64,000 nucleotides of DNA from Euonymus europaeus (lineage: Eukaryota; Streptophyta; Magnoliopsida; Celastrales; Celastraceae). Below, piece after piece: positions 31,500-46,400 of this stretch. A model generated the notes under the pieces. It was not told the DNA's origin. It worked only from the letters and a program-made list of their open reading frames with translations, and searched no databases. The stretch lies in the NCBI GenBank assembly GCA_963580455.1, contig OY756962.1, forward strand, positions 14,898,001 through 14,962,000. Direction: 5' to 3'. Position numbers and translations under genes: made by a program. How positions within the stretch are numbered: the stretch's first letter is position 1; the number at the start of each line of letters is the position of its first letter.

Positions 31500-34400
31500 T
31501 TCCAAGATTATTTCGATTCAAAATAATCAACTTTCTATGAGAAATGGACAAAACCGATAAAAGCTTCTCCATATAAAGAGTTGAGCAACTTCGGACCATC
31601 AAAGTTGCTCGCTGTACACTTTTTATTGTTCTTCTATGTTAAATTTTACGAGTATAAGCTTCCTAGATTATTTCGGCGCCAAAAAATAAACTTTTTACGA
31701 CAAATGGACAAAACCGTTAAAAGCTCCTCCATAGAGATAGTTGAGCAACTTCGAACCAACAAAGTTGCTCGGGATACACTTTTTATTGTTCTTCTTTGTC
31801 AAATTTTACGAGTATAAGCTTCCTAGATTATTTCGATGCTAAAACATCATCTTTCTATGACAAATGGACAAAACCGTTAAAAGCCCCTCCATAGAGAGAG
31901 TTGAGCAACTTCGGACCATCAAAGTTGCTCGTTGTACACTTTTTATTGTTATTCTATGTCAAATTTTATGAGTATAAGCTTCCAAGATTATTTCGATTCC
32001 AAATCACCAACTTTCTATGACAAATAGACAAAACCGTTAAAAGCCCCTCCATAGAAATAGCTGAGCAACTTCGGACCATCAAAGTTACTCGGTGTACACT
32101 TTTTATTGTTATTCTATGTCAAATTTTATGAGTATAAGCTTCCAAGATTATTTCGATTCCAAATCACCAACTTTCTATGAGAAATGGACAAAACCGTTCA
32201 AAGCTCCACCATAGAGAGAGTTGAGCAACTTCGAACCAACGAAGTTGCTCGGGATACACTTTTTATTGTTCTTCTATGTCAAATTTTACGAGTATAAGCT
32301 TCCAAGATTATTTCGATTCCAAATCAACAACTTTCTATGAGAAATGGACAAAACCGTTAAATGCCCCTCCATAGAGAGAGTTGAGCAACTTCGGACCATC
32401 AAAGTTGCTCGGTGTACACTTTTTATTGTTATTCTATGTCAAATTTTATGAGTATAAGCTTCAAAGATTATTTCGATTCCAAATCACCATTTTTCTATGA
32501 CAAATGGACAAAACCGTTAAGAGCCCCTCCATAGAGAGAGTTGAGCAACTTCGGACCATCAAAGTTGCTCGGTGTACACTTTTTATTGTTATTCTATGTC
32601 AAATTTTACGAGTATAAGCTTCCAAGATTATTTCGATTCCAAATCAACAACTTTCTACGAGAAATGGACAAAACCGTTAAAAGCTCCTCCATATAGAAAG
32701 TTGAGCAACTTCGGACTATCAAAGTTGCTCGGTGTACACTTTTTATTGTTATTCTATGTCAAATTTTATGAGTATAAGCTTCCAAGATTATTTCGATTCC
32801 AAATCACCAACTTTCTATGAGAAATGGACAAAACCGTTCAAAGCTCCACCATAGAGAGAGTTGAGCAACTTCGAACCAACAAAGTTGCTCGGGATACACT
32901 TTTTATTGTTCTTCTTTGTCAAATTTTACGAGTATAAGCTACCTAGATTATTTCGATGCCAAAAAATGAACTTTTTACGACAAACGGACAAAACCGTTAA
33001 AATCTCTACCATAGAGAGAGTTGAGCAACTTCGTACCATCAAAGTTGCTCGGTGAATACTTTTTATTGTTCTTCTATGTCAAATTTTACGAGTATAAGCT
33101 TCCAAGATTATTTCGATTCTAAATCACCAACTTTCTATGAGAAATGGACAACACCGTTAAAAGCTCCTACATATAGAGAGTTGAGCAACTTCGGACCATA
33201 AATGTTGCTCGGTGAACACTTTTTATTGTTCTTCTATTTTAAAATTTACGAGTATAAGCTTCCTATATTATTTCGATGCCAAAAAATGAACTTTTTACCA
33301 CAAATGGACAAAACCGTTAAAATCTCCTCCATAGAGAGAGTTTAGCAACTTCGGACCATCACAGTTGCTCGTTGTACACTTTTTATTGTTCTTCTATGTC
33401 AAATTTTATGAGTATAAGCTTCCAAGATTATTTCGATTCAAAATCACCAACTTTCTATGAGAAATGGATAAAACCGATAAAAGCTCCTCCATATAAAGAG
33501 TTGAGCAACTTCGGACCATCAAAGTTGCTCGGTGTACACTTTTTATTGTTCTTCTATGTTAAATTTTACGAGTATAAGCTTCCTAGATTATTTCGATGCC
33601 AAAAAACGAACTTTTTATGACAAATGGACAAAACCGTTAAAATCTCCTCCATAGAGAGAGTTGAGCAACTTCGGACCATCAAAGGTTCTCGGTGTACACT
33701 TTTTATTGTTATTCTATGTCAAATTTTATTAGTATAAGCTTCCAAGATTATTTCGATTCAAAATCACCAACTTTCAATGAAAATGGACAAAACCGATAAA
33801 AGCTCCTCCATATAAAGAGTAGAGCAACTTCGGACCATCAAAGTTGCTCGGTGTACACTTTTTATAGTTCTTCTATGTTAAATTTTACGAGTATATGATT
33901 CCTAGATTATTTCGCCGCCAAAAAATAAACTTTTTACGACAAATGGACAAAACCGCTAAAAGCTCCTCCATAGAGAGAGTTGAGTAACTTCGAACCAACA
34001 AAGTTGCTCGTGATACACTTTTTATTGTTCTTCTTTGTCAAATTTTACGAGTATAAGCTTTCTAGATTATTTCGATGCTAAAACACCATCTTTCTATGAC
34101 AAATGGACAAAACCGTTAAAAGCCCCTCCATAGAGAGAGTTGAGCAACTTCGGACCATCAAAGTTGCTCGGTGTAAACTTTTTATTGTTATTCTATGTCA
34201 AATTTTAGGAGTATAAGCTTCCAAGATTATTTCGATTCCAAATCACTAACTTTCTATGACAAATGGACAAAACCGTTAAAAGCCCCTCCATAGAGAGAGT
34301 TGAGCAACTTCGGACCATCAAAGTTGCTCGATGTACACTTTTTATTGTTATTCTATGTCAAATTTTATGAGTATAAGCTTCCAAGATTATTTCAATTGCA

Positions 34401-36700
34401 AATCAACAACTTTCTATGAGAAATGGACAAAACCGTTAAAAGCTCCTCCATATAGAAAGTTGAGCAACTTCGGACCATCAAATTTGCTCGGTGTACACTT
34501 TTTATTGTTCATCTTTGTCAAATTTTACGAGTATAAGCTTCCTAGATTATTTCGATGCTAAAACACCATCTTTCTATGACAAATGGACAAAACCGTTAAA
34601 AGCCCCTCCATAGAGAGAGTTGAGCAACTTCGGACCATCAAAGTTGCTCGGTGTACACTTTTTATTGTTATTCTATGTCAAATTTTATGAGTATAAGCTT
34701 CAAAGATTATTTCGATTCCAAATCACCAACTTTCTATGACAAATGGACAAAACCGTTAAAAGCTCCTCCATATAGAAAGTTGAGCAACTTCGGACCATCA
34801 AAGTTGCTCGGCGTACACTTTTTATTGTTATTCTATGTCAAATTTTACGAGTATAAGCTTCCAAGATTATTTCGATTCCAAATCACCAACTTTCTATGAG
34901 AAATAGACAAAACAGTTAAAAGCTCCTCCATATAGAAAGTTGAGCAACTTCGGACCATCAAAGTTGCTCGGTGTACACTTTTTATTGTTCTTCTATGTTA
35001 AATATTACGAGTATAAGCTTCCTAGATTATTTCGATGCCAAAAAATGAACTTTTTACGACAAATAGACAACACCGTTAAAAGCTCCTCCATATAGAGAGT
35101 TGAGCAACTTCGGACCATAAAAGTTGCTCGGTGTACACTTTTTATTGTTCTTCTATGTCAAATTTTACGTGTATAAGCTTCCTAGATTATTTAGATGCCA
35201 AAAAACGAACTTTTTATGACAAATGGACAAAACCGTTAAAATCTCCTCCATAGAGAGAGTTGAGCAACTTCGGACAATCAAAGTTGCTCGGTGTACACTT
35301 TTTATTATTATTCTATGTCAAATCTTACGAGTATAAGCTTCCAAGATTATTTCGATTCAAAATAATCAACTTTCTATGAGAAATGGACAAAACCGATAAA
35401 AGCTCCTCCATATAAAGAGTTGAGCAACTTCGGACCATCAAAGTTGCTCGCTGTACACTTTTTATTGTTCTTCTATGTTAAATTTTACGAGTATAAGCTT
35501 CCTAGATTATTTCTGCGCCAAAAAATAAACTTTTTACGACAAATGGACAAAACCGTTAAAAGCTCCTCCATAGAGAGAGTTGAGCAACTTCGAACCAACA
35601 AAGTTGCTCGGGATACACTTTTTATTGTTCTTCTTTGTCAAATTTTACGAGTATAAGCTTCCTAGATTATTTCGATGCTAAAACACCATCTTTCTATGAA
35701 AAATGGACAAAACCGTTAAAAGCCCCTCCATAGAGAGAGTTGAGCAACTTCGGACCATCAAAGTTGCTCGTTGTACACTTTTTATTGTTATTCTATTTCA
35801 AATTTTATGAGTATAAGCTTCCAAGATTATTTCGATTCCAAATCACCAACTTTCTATGACAAATAGACAAAACCGTTAAAAGCCCCTCCATAGAAATAGT
35901 TGAGCAACTTCGGACCATCAAAGTTACTCGGTGTACACTTTTTATTGTTATTCTATGTCAAATTTTATGAGTATAAGCTTCCAAGATTATTTCGATTCCA
36001 AATCACCAACTTTCTATGAGAAATGGACAAAACCGTTCAAAGCTCCACCATAGAGCGAGTTGAGCAACTTCGAACCAACAAAGTTGCTCGGGATACACTT
36101 TTTATTGTTCTTCTATGTCAAATTTTACGAGTATAAGCTTCCAAGATTATTTCGATTCCAAATCAACAACTTTCTATGAGAAATGGACAAAACCGTTAAA
36201 TGCCCCTCCATAGAGAGAGTTGAGCAACTTCGGACCATCAAAGTTGCTCGGTGTACACTTTTTATTGTTATTCTATGTCAAATTTTATGAGTATAAGCTT
36301 CAAAGATTATTTCGATTCCAAATCACCATTTTTCTATGACAAATGGACAAAACCGTTAAGAGCCCCCCCATAGAGAGAGTTGAGCAACTTCGGACCATCA
36401 AAGTTGCTCGGTGTACACTTTTTATTGTTATTCTATGTCAAATTTTATGAGTATAAGCTTCCAAGATTATTTCGATTCCAAATCACCAACTTTCTATGAC
36501 AAATGGACAAAACCGTTAAAAGCCCCTCCATATAGAGAGTTGAGCAACTTCGGACCATCAAAGTTGCTCGGCGTACACTTTTTATTGTTATTCTATGTCA
36601 AATTTTACGAGTATAAGCTTCCAAGATTATTTCGATTCCAAATCACCAACTTTCTATGGGAAATAGACAAAACCGTTAAAAGCTCCTCCATATAGAGAGT
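31500..36700 (+). repeat. Segment duplicated at about 3,839-bp offset (24 monomers minus 1 bp)
   Basis: Rare variants recur about 3,839 bp apart: GTTGCTCGCTGTACAC at about 31,605/35,444, AAAATAATCAACTTTC at about 31,521/35,360, ATCACCATTTTTCTATG at about 32,483/36,322 and CCGTTAAGAGCCCC at about 32,514/36,353. A 1-bp deletion near 33,780 (TGAAAATGG) accounts for the missing base. The collinear parts are about 31,500-32,850 and 35,340-36,690; edges are approximate. Confidence 0.75.
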
Positions 36701-37530
36701 TGAGCAACTTCGGACCATAAAAGTTGCTCGGTGAACACTTTTTATTGTCCTTCTATGTCAAATTTTACAAGTATAAGCTTCCAAGATTATTTCGATTCTA
36801 AATCACCAACTTTCTATGAGAAATGGACAATACCGTTAAAAGCTCCTCCATATAGAGAGTTGAGCAACTTCGGACCATAAAAGTTGCTCGGTGTACACTT
36901 TTTATTGTTCTTCTATTTTAAAATTTACGAGTATATGCTTCCTAGATTATTTCGATGCCAAAAAATGAACTTTTTACCACAAATGGACAAAACCGTTAAA
37001 ATCTCCTCCATAGAGAGAGTTGAGCAACTTCGGACCATCACAGTTGCCCGTTGTACACTTTTTATTGTTCTTCTATGTCAAATTTTATGAGTATAAGCTT
37101 ACAAGATTATTTCGATTCCAAATCACTAACTTTCTATGAGAAATAGACAAAACCGTTAAAAGCTCCTCCATAGAGAGAGTTGAACAACTTCGTTCCATCA
37201 AAGTTGCTCGATGTACACTTTTTATTGTTCTTCTATGTAAAATTTTATGAGTATAAGCTTCCTAGATTATTTCGATGCGAAAAAACGAACTTTTTACGAC
37301 AAAAGGACAAAACCGTTAAAAGCTCCTCCATAGAGAGAGTTGAGAAACTTCGGAACATCAAAGTTGCTCGGTGTACACTTTTTATTGTTCTTCTATGTCA
37401 AATTTTACGAGTATAAGCTTTCTAGATTATTTAGATGCCAAAAAACAAACTTTTTATGACAAATGGACAAAACTGTTAAAATCTCCTCCATAGAGAGAGT
37501 TGAGCAACTTCGGACCATCAAAGTTGCTCG

Positions 37531-40010
37531 GTGTACACTTTTTATTATTATTCAATGTCAAATCTTATTAGTATAAGCTTTGAAGATTATTTCGATTCAA
37601 AATCACCAACTTTCTATGAGAAATGGACAAAACCGATAAAAGCTCCTCCATATAAAGAGTTGAGCAACTTCGGACCATCAAAGTTGCTCTGTGTACACTT
37701 TTTATTGTTCTTCTATGTTAAATTTTACGAGTATAAGCTTCCTAGATTATTTCGGCGCCAAAAAATAAACTTTTTACGACAAATGGACAAAACCGTTAAA
37801 AGCTCCTCCATAGAGAGAGTTGAGCAACTTCGAACCAACAAAGTTGCTCGGGATACACTTTTTATTGTTCTTCTTTATCAAATTTTACGAGTATAAGCTT
37901 CCTAGATTATTTCGATGCTAAAACACCATCTTTCTATGACAAATGGATAAAACCGTTAAAAGCCCCTCCATAGAGAGAGTTGAGCAACTTCGGACCATCA
38001 AAGTTGCTAGGTGTACTATTTTTATTTTTATTCTACGTCAAATTTTAGGATTATAACCTTCCAAGATTATTTCGATTCCAAATCACTAACTTTCTATGAC
38101 AAATGGACAAAACCGTTAAAAGCCCCTCCATAGAGAGAGTTGAGCAACTTCGGACCATCAAAGTTGCTCGATGTACACTTTTTATTGTTATTCTATGTCA
38201 AATTTTATGAGTATAAGCTTCCAAGATTATTTCAATTCCAAATCAACAACTTTCTATGAGAAATGGACAAAACCGTTAAAAGCTCCTCCATATAGAAAGT
38301 TGAGCAACTTCGGACCATCAAATTTGCTCGGTGTACACTTTTTATTGTTCTTCTTTGTCAAATTTTACGAGTATAAGCTTCCTAGATTATTTCGATGCTA
38401 AAACGCCATCTTTCTATGACAAATGGACAAAACCGTTAAAAGCCCCTCCATAGAGAGAGTTGAGCAACTTCGGACCATCAAAGTTGCTCGGTGTACACTT
38501 TTTATTGTTATTCTATGTCAAATTTTACGAGTATAAGCTTCCAAGATTATTTCGATTCCAAATCAACAACTTTCTATGAGAAATGGACAAAACCGTTAAA
38601 AGCTTTTCCATATAGAGAGTTGAGCAACTTCGTACCATCAAAGTTGCTCGGTGAACACTTTTTATTGTTCTTCTATGTCAAATTTTACGAGTATAAGCTT
38701 CCAAGATTATTTCGATTCTCAATCACCAACTTTCTATGAAAAATGGACAACACCGTTAAAAGCTCCTCCATATAGAGAGTTGAGCAACTTCGGACCATAA
38801 AAGTTGCTCGGTGTACACTTTTTATTGTTCTTCTATTTTAAAATTTACGAGTATAAGCTTCCTAGATTATTTCGATGCCAAAAAATGAACTTTTTACCAC
38901 AAATGGACAAAACCGTTAAAATCTCCTCCATAGAGCGAGTTGAGAAACTTCGGAACATGAAATTTGCTCGGTGTACACTTTTTATTGTTCTTCTATGTCA
39001 AATTTTACGAGTATAAGCTTTCTAGATTATTTAGATGCCAAAAAACGAACTTTTTATGACAAATGAACAAAACCGTTAAAATCTCCTCCATAGAGAGAGT
39101 TGAGCAACTTCGGACCATCAAAGTTGCTCGGTGTACACTTTTTATTATTATTCTATGTCAAATCTTATTAGTATATGCTTCCAAGATTATTTCGATTCAA
39201 AATCACCAACTTTCTATGAGAAATGGACAAAACCGATAAAAGCTCCTCCATATAAAGAGTTGAGCAACTTCGGACCATCAAAGTTGCTCTGTGTACACTT
39301 TTTATTGTTCTTCTATGTTAAATTTTACGAGTATAAGCTTCCTAGATTATTTCGGCGCCAAAAAATAAACTTTTTACGACAAATGGACAAAACCGTTAAA
39401 AGCTCCTCCATAGAGAGAGTTGAGCAACTTCGAACCAACAAAGTTGCTCGGGATACACTTTTTATTGTCCTTCTTTGTCAAATTTTACGAGTATAAGCTT
39501 CCTAGATTATTTCGATGCTAAAACACCATCTTTCTATGACAAATGGATAAAACCGTTAAAAGCCCCTCCATAGAGAGAGTTGAGCAACTTCGGACAATCA
39601 AAGTTGCTCGGTGTACACTTTTTATTTTTATTCTATGTCAAATTTTAGGATTATAAGCTTCCAAGATTATTTCGATTCCAAATCACTAACTTTCTATGAC
39701 AAATGGACAAAACCGTTAAAAGCCCCTCCATAGCGAGAGTTGAGCAACTTCGGACCATCAAAGTTGCTCGATGTACACTTTTTATTGTTATTCTATGTCA
39801 AATTTTATGAGTATAAGCTTCCAAGATTATTTCAATTCCAAATCAACAACTTTCTATGAGAAATGGACAAAACCGTTAAAAGCTCCTCCATATAGAAAGT
39901 TGAGCAACTTCGGACCATCAAATTTGCTCGGTGTACACTTTTTATTGTTCTTCTTTGTCAAATTTTACGAGTATAAGCTTCCTAGACTATTTCGATGCTA
40001 AAACACCATC
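37531..40010 (+). repeat. 10-monomer (1,600-bp) duplication
   Basis: The monomer series starting near 37,531 (TTATTATTATTC, then CATATAAAGAG, then TTCGGCGCC, then GATGCTAAAAC, then GGATTATAA) is repeated in the same order from 39,131, and the series at 38,171 recurs at 39,771. Edges are estimated. Confidence 0.75.
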
Positions 40011-43000
40011 TTTCTATGACAAATGGACAAAACCGTTAAAAGCCCCTCCATAGAGAGAGTTGAGCAACTTCGGACCATCAAAGTTGCTCGTTGTACACTT
40101 TTTATTGTTATTCTATGTCAAATTTTATGAGTATAAGCTTTCAAGATTATTTCGATTCCAAATCACCAACTTTCTATGAGAAATGGACAAAACCGTTCAA
40201 AGCTCCACCATAGAGAGAGTTGGGCAACTTCGAACCAATAAAGTTGCTCGGGATACACTTTTTATTGTTCTTTTTTGTCAAATTTTACGAGTATAAGTTT
40301 CCTAGATTATTTCGATGCCAAAAAGCGAAATTTTTACGACAAATGGACAAAAGCGTTAAAATCTCCTCCATAGAGAGAGTTGAGCAACTTCGGACCAACA
40401 CAGTTGCTCGGTGTACACTTTTTATTGTCCTTCTATGTCAAATTTTATGAGCATAAGCTTCCAAGATTACTTCGATGCCAAAACACCAACTTTTTATCAC
40501 AAATGGACAAAACCGTTAAAATCTCCTCCATAGAGAGAGTTGAGCAACTTCGGACCATCACAGTAGCTCGGTGTACACTTTTTATTGTTCTTCTATGTCA
40601 AATTTTATGAGTATAAGCTTCCAAGATTATTTCGATTACAAATCACCAACTTTCTATGACAAATGGACAAAACCGTTAAAAGCTTCTACATAGAGAGAGT
40701 TGAGCAACTTCGGACCATCAAAGTTGCTCGGTGTACACTTTTTATTGTTCTTCTATGTCAAATTTTACGAGTATAAGCTTCAAAAATTATTTCGATTCCA
40801 AATCACCGACTTTCGATGAGAAATGGACAAAACCGTTAAAAGCTCCTCCATATAGAGAGTTGAGCAACTTCGGACCATCAAACTTGCTCGGTGTACACTT
40901 TTTATTGTTCTTCTATGTTAAATTTTACGAGTATAAGCTTCCAAGATTATTTCGATGCTAAAACACCATCTTTCTATGACAAATGGACAAAACCGTTAAA
41001 AGCCCCTCCATAGAGAGAGTTGATCAACTTCGGACCATCAAAGTTGCTCGTTGTACACTTTTTATTGTTATTCTATGTCAAATTTTACGAGTATAAGCTT
41101 CCAAGATTATTTCGATTCCAAATCACTAACTTTCTATGACAAATGGACAAAACCGTTAAAAGCCCCTCTATAGAGATAATTGAGCAACTTCGGACCATCA
41201 AAGTTACTCGGTGTACACTTTTTATTGTTATTCTATGTCAAATTTTATGAGTATAATAAGCTTCCTAGATTATTTCGATTCCAAATCACCAACTTTCTAT
41301 GAGAAATGGACAAAACCGTTCAAAGCTCCAACATAGAGAGAGTTGAGCAACTTCGAACCAACAAAGTTGCTCGGGATACACTTTTTTTTGTTCTTCTTTG
41401 TCAAATTTTACGAGTATAAGCTTCCTAGATTATTTCGATGCTAAAACACCATCTTTCTATGACAAATGGACAAAACCGTTAAAAGCCCCTCCATAGAGAG
41501 AGTTGAGCAACTTCGGACCATCAAAGTTGCTCGGTGTACAATTTTTATTGTTCTTCTATGTTAAATTTTACGAGTATAAGCTTCCTAGATTATTTCGGCG
41601 CCAAAAAATAAACTTTTTACGACAAATGGACAAAACCGTTAAAAGCTCCTCCATAGAGAGAGTTGAGTAACTTCGAACCAACAAAGTTGCTCGGGATACA
41701 CTTTTTATTGTTCTTCTTTGTCAAATTTTACGAGTATAAGCTTTCTAGATTATTTCGATGCTAAAACACCATCTTTCTATGACAAATGGACAAAACCGTT
41801 AAAAGCCCCTCCATAGAGAGAGTTGAGCAACTTCGGACCATCAAAGTTGCTCGGTGTACACTTTTTATTGTTATTCTATGTCAAATTTTAGGAGTATAAG
41901 CTTCCAAGATTATTTCGATTCCAAATCACTAATTTTCTATGACAAATGGACAAAACCGTTAAAAGCCCCTCCATAGAGAGAGTTGAGCAACTTCGGACCA
42001 TCAAAGTTGCTCGATGTACACTTTTTATTGTTATTCTATGTCAAATTTTATGAGTATAAGCTTCCAAGATTATTTCAATTGCAAATCAACAACTTTCTAT
42101 GAGAAATGGACAAAACCGTTAAAAGCTCCTCCATATAGAAAGTTGAGCAACTTCGGACCATCAAATTTGCTCGGTGTACACTTTTTATTGTTCATCTTTG
42201 TCAAATTTTACGAGTATAAGCTTCCTAGATTATTTCGATGCTAAAACACCATCTTTCTATGACAAATGGACAAAACCGTTAAAAGCCCATCCATAGAGAG
42301 AGTTGAGCAACTTCGGACCATCAAAGTTGCTCGGTGTACACTTTTTATTGTTATTCTATGTCAAATTTTACGAGTATAAGCTTCCAAGATTATTTCGATT
42401 CCAAATCAACAACTTTCTATGAGACATTGGACAAAACCGTTAAAAGCTCCTCCATATAGAGAGTTGAGCAACTTCGGACCATAAAAGTTGCTCGGTGAAC
42501 ACTTTTTATTGTTCTTCTATGTCAAATTTTATGAGTATAAGCTTCCAAGATTATTTCAATTCCAAATCAACAACTTTTTACGACAAATGGACAAAACCGT
42601 TAAAAGCTCCTCCATAGAGAGAGTTGAGCAACTTCGAACCAACAAAGTTGCTCGGGATACACTTTTTATTGTTCTTCTTTGTCAAATTTTACGAGTATAA
42701 GCTTCCTAGATTATTTCGATGCTAAAACACCATCTTTCTATGACAAATGGATAAAACCGTTAAAAGCCCCTCCATAGAGACAGTTGAGCAACTTCGGACC
42801 ATCAAAGTTGCTCGGTGTACACTTTTTGTTTTTATTCTATGTCAAATTTTAGGATTATAAGCTTCCAAGATTATTTCGATTCCAAATCACTAACTTTCTA
42901 TGACAAATGGACAAAACCGTTAAAAGCCCCTCCATAGGGAGAGTTGAGCAACTTCGGACCATCAAAGTTGCTCGATGTACACTTTTTATTGTTATTCTAT

Positions 43001-43423
43001 GTCAAATTTTATGAGTATAAGCTTCCAAGATTATTTCGATTCTAAATCACCAACTTTCTATGAGAAATGGACATTACCGTTAAAAGCTCCTCCATATAGA
43101 GGGTTGAGCAACTTCGGACCACAAAAGTTGCTCGGTGTACACTTTTTATTGTTCTTCTATTTTAAAATTTACGAGTATAAGCTTCCTAGATTATTTCGAT
43201 GCCAAAAAATGAACTTTTTACCACAAATGGACAAAACCGTTAAAATCTCCTCAATAGAGAGAGTTGAGCAACTTCGGACCATCACAGTTGCCCGTTGTAC
43301 ACTTTTTATTGTTCTTCTATGTCAAATTTTATGAGTATAAGCTTCCAAGATTATTTCGATTCCAAATCACTAACTTTCTATGAGAAATAGACAAAACCGT
43401 TAAAAGCTCCTCCATAGAGAGAG

Positions 43424-46400
43424 TTGAACAACTTCGAACCATCAAAGTTGCTCGATGTACACTTTTTATTGTTCTTCTATGTAAAATTTTATGAGTATAA
43501 GCTTCCTAGATTATTTCGATGCGAAAAAACGAACTTTTTACGACAAAAGGACAAAACCGTTAAAAGCTCCTCCATAGAGAGAGTTGAGAAACTTCGGAAC
43601 ATCAAAGTTGCTCGGTGTACACTTTTTATTGTTCTTCTATGTCAAATTTTACGAGTATAAGCTTTCTAGATTATTTAGATGCCAAAAAACGAACTTTTTA
43701 TGACAAATGGACAAAACCGTTAAAATCTCCTCCATAGATAGAGTTGAGCAACTTCGGACCATCAAAGTTGCTCGGTGTACACTTTTTATTATTATTCTAT
43801 GTCAAATCTTATTAGTATATGCTTCCAAGATTATTTCGATTCAAAATCACCAACTTTCTATGAGAAATGGACAAAACCGATAAAAGCTCCTCCATATAAA
43901 GAGTTGAGCAACTTCGGACCATCAAAGTTGCTCTGTGTACACTTTTTATTGTTCTTCTATGTTAAATTTTACGAGTATAAGCTTCCTAGATTATTTCGGC
44001 TCCAAAAAATAAACTTTTTACGACAAATGGACAAAACCGTTAAAAGCTCCTCCATAGAGAGAGTTGAGCAACTTCGAACCAACAAAGTTGCTCGGGATAC
44101 ACTTTTTATTGTTCTTCTTTGTCAAATTTTACGAGTATAAGCTTCCTAGATTATTTCGATGCTAAAACACCATCTTTCTATGACAAATGGATAAAACCGT
44201 TAAAAGCCCCTCCATAGAGACAGTTGAGCAACTTCGGACCATCAAAGTTGCTCGGTGTACACTTTTTGTTTTTATTCTATGTCAAATTTTAGGATTATAA
44301 GCTTCCAAGATTATTTCGATTCCAAATCACTAACTTTCTATGACAAATGGACAAAACCGTTAAAAGCCCCTCCATAGGGAGAGTTGAGCAACTTCGGACC
44401 ATCAAAGTTGCTCGATGTACACTTTTTATTGTTATTCTATGTCAAATTTTATGAGTATAAGCTTCCAAGATTATTTCAATTCCAAATCAACAACTTTCTA
44501 TGAGAAATGGACAAAACCGTTAAAAGCTCCTCCATATAGAAAGTTGAGCAACTTCGGACCATCAAATTTGCTCGGTGTACACTTTTTATTGTTCTTCTTT
44601 GTCAAATTTTACGAGTATAAGCTTCCTAGATTATTTCGATGCTAAAACACCATCTTTCTATGACAAATGGACAAAACCGTTAAAAGCCCCTCCATAGAGA
44701 GAGTTGAGCAACTTCGGATCATCAAAGTTGCTCGGTGTACACTTTTTATTGTTATTCTATATCAAATTTTACGAGTATAAGCTTCCAAGATTATTTCGAT
44801 TCCAAATCAACAACTTTCTATGAGAAATGGACAAAACCGTTAAAAGCTCCTCCATATTGAGAGTTGAGCAACTTCGTACCATCAAAGTTGCTCGGTGAAC
44901 ACTTTTTATTGTTCTTCTAGGTCAAATTTTACGAGTATAAGCTTCCAAGATTATTTCGATTCTAAATCACCAACTTTCTATGAGAAATGGACAACACCGT
45001 TAAAAGCTCCTCCATATAGAGAGTTGAGCAACTTCGGACCATAAAAGTTGCTCGGTGTACACTTTTTATTGTTCTTCTATTTTAAAATTTACGAGTATAA
45101 GCTTCCTAGATTATTTCGATGCCAAAAAATGAACTTTTTACCACAAATGGACAAAACCGTTAAAATCTCCTCCATAGAGAGAGTTGAGCAACTTCGGACC
45201 ATCACAGTTGCCCGTTGTACACTTTTTATTGTTCTTCTATGTCAAATTTTATGAGTATAAGCTTCCAAGATTATTTCGATTCCAAATCACTAACTTTCTA
45301 TGAGAAATAGACAAAACCGTTAAAAGCTTCTCCATAGAGAGAGTTGAACAACTTCGTACCATCAAAGTTGCTCGATGTACACTTTTTATTGTTCTTCTAT
45401 GTAAAATTTTATGAGTATAAGCTTCCTAGATTATTTCGATGCGAAAAAACGAACTTTTTACGACAAAAGGACAAAACCGTTAAAAGCTCCTCCATAGAGA
45501 GAGTTGAGAAACTTCGGAACATCAAAGTTGCTCGGTGTACACTTTTTATTGTTCTTCTATGTCAAATTTTACGAGTATAAGCTTTCTAGATTATTTAGAT
45601 GCCAAAAAACGAACTTTTTATGACAAATGGACAAAACCGTTAAAATCTCCTCCATAGAGAGAGTTGAGCAACTTCGGACCATCAAAGTTGCTCGGTGTAC
45701 ACTTTTTATTATTATTCTATGTCAAATCTTATTAGTATAAGCTTCGAAGATTATTTCGATTCAAAATCACCAACTTTCTATGAGAAATGGACAAAACCGA
45801 TAAAAGCTCCTCCATATAAAGAGTTGAGCAACTTCGGACCATCAAAGTTGCTTTGTGTACACTTTTTATTGTTCTTCTATGTTAAATTTTACGAGTATAA
45901 GCTTCCTAGATTATTTCGGCGCCAAAAAATAAACTTTTTACGACAAATGGACAAAACCGTTAAAAGCTCATACATAGAGAGAGTTGAGCAACTTCGAACC
46001 AACAAAGTTGCTCGGGATACACTTTTTATTGTTCTTCTTTGTCAAATTTTACGAGTATAAGCTTCCTAGATTATTTCGATGCTAAAACACCATCTTTCTA
46101 TGACAAATGGATAAAACCGTTAAAAGCCCCTCCATAGAGAGAGTTGAGCAACTTCGGACCATCAAAGTTGCTCGGTGTACACTTTTTATTTTTATTCTAC
46201 GTCAAATTTTAGGATTATAAGCTTCCAAGATTATTTCGATTCCAAATCACTAACTTTCTATGACAAATGGACAAAACCGTTAAAAGCCCCTCCATAGAGA
46301 GAGTTGAGCAACTTCGGACCATCAAAGTTGCTCGATGTACACTTTTTATTGTTATTCTATGTCAAATTTTATGAGTATAAGCTTCCAAGATTATTTCAAT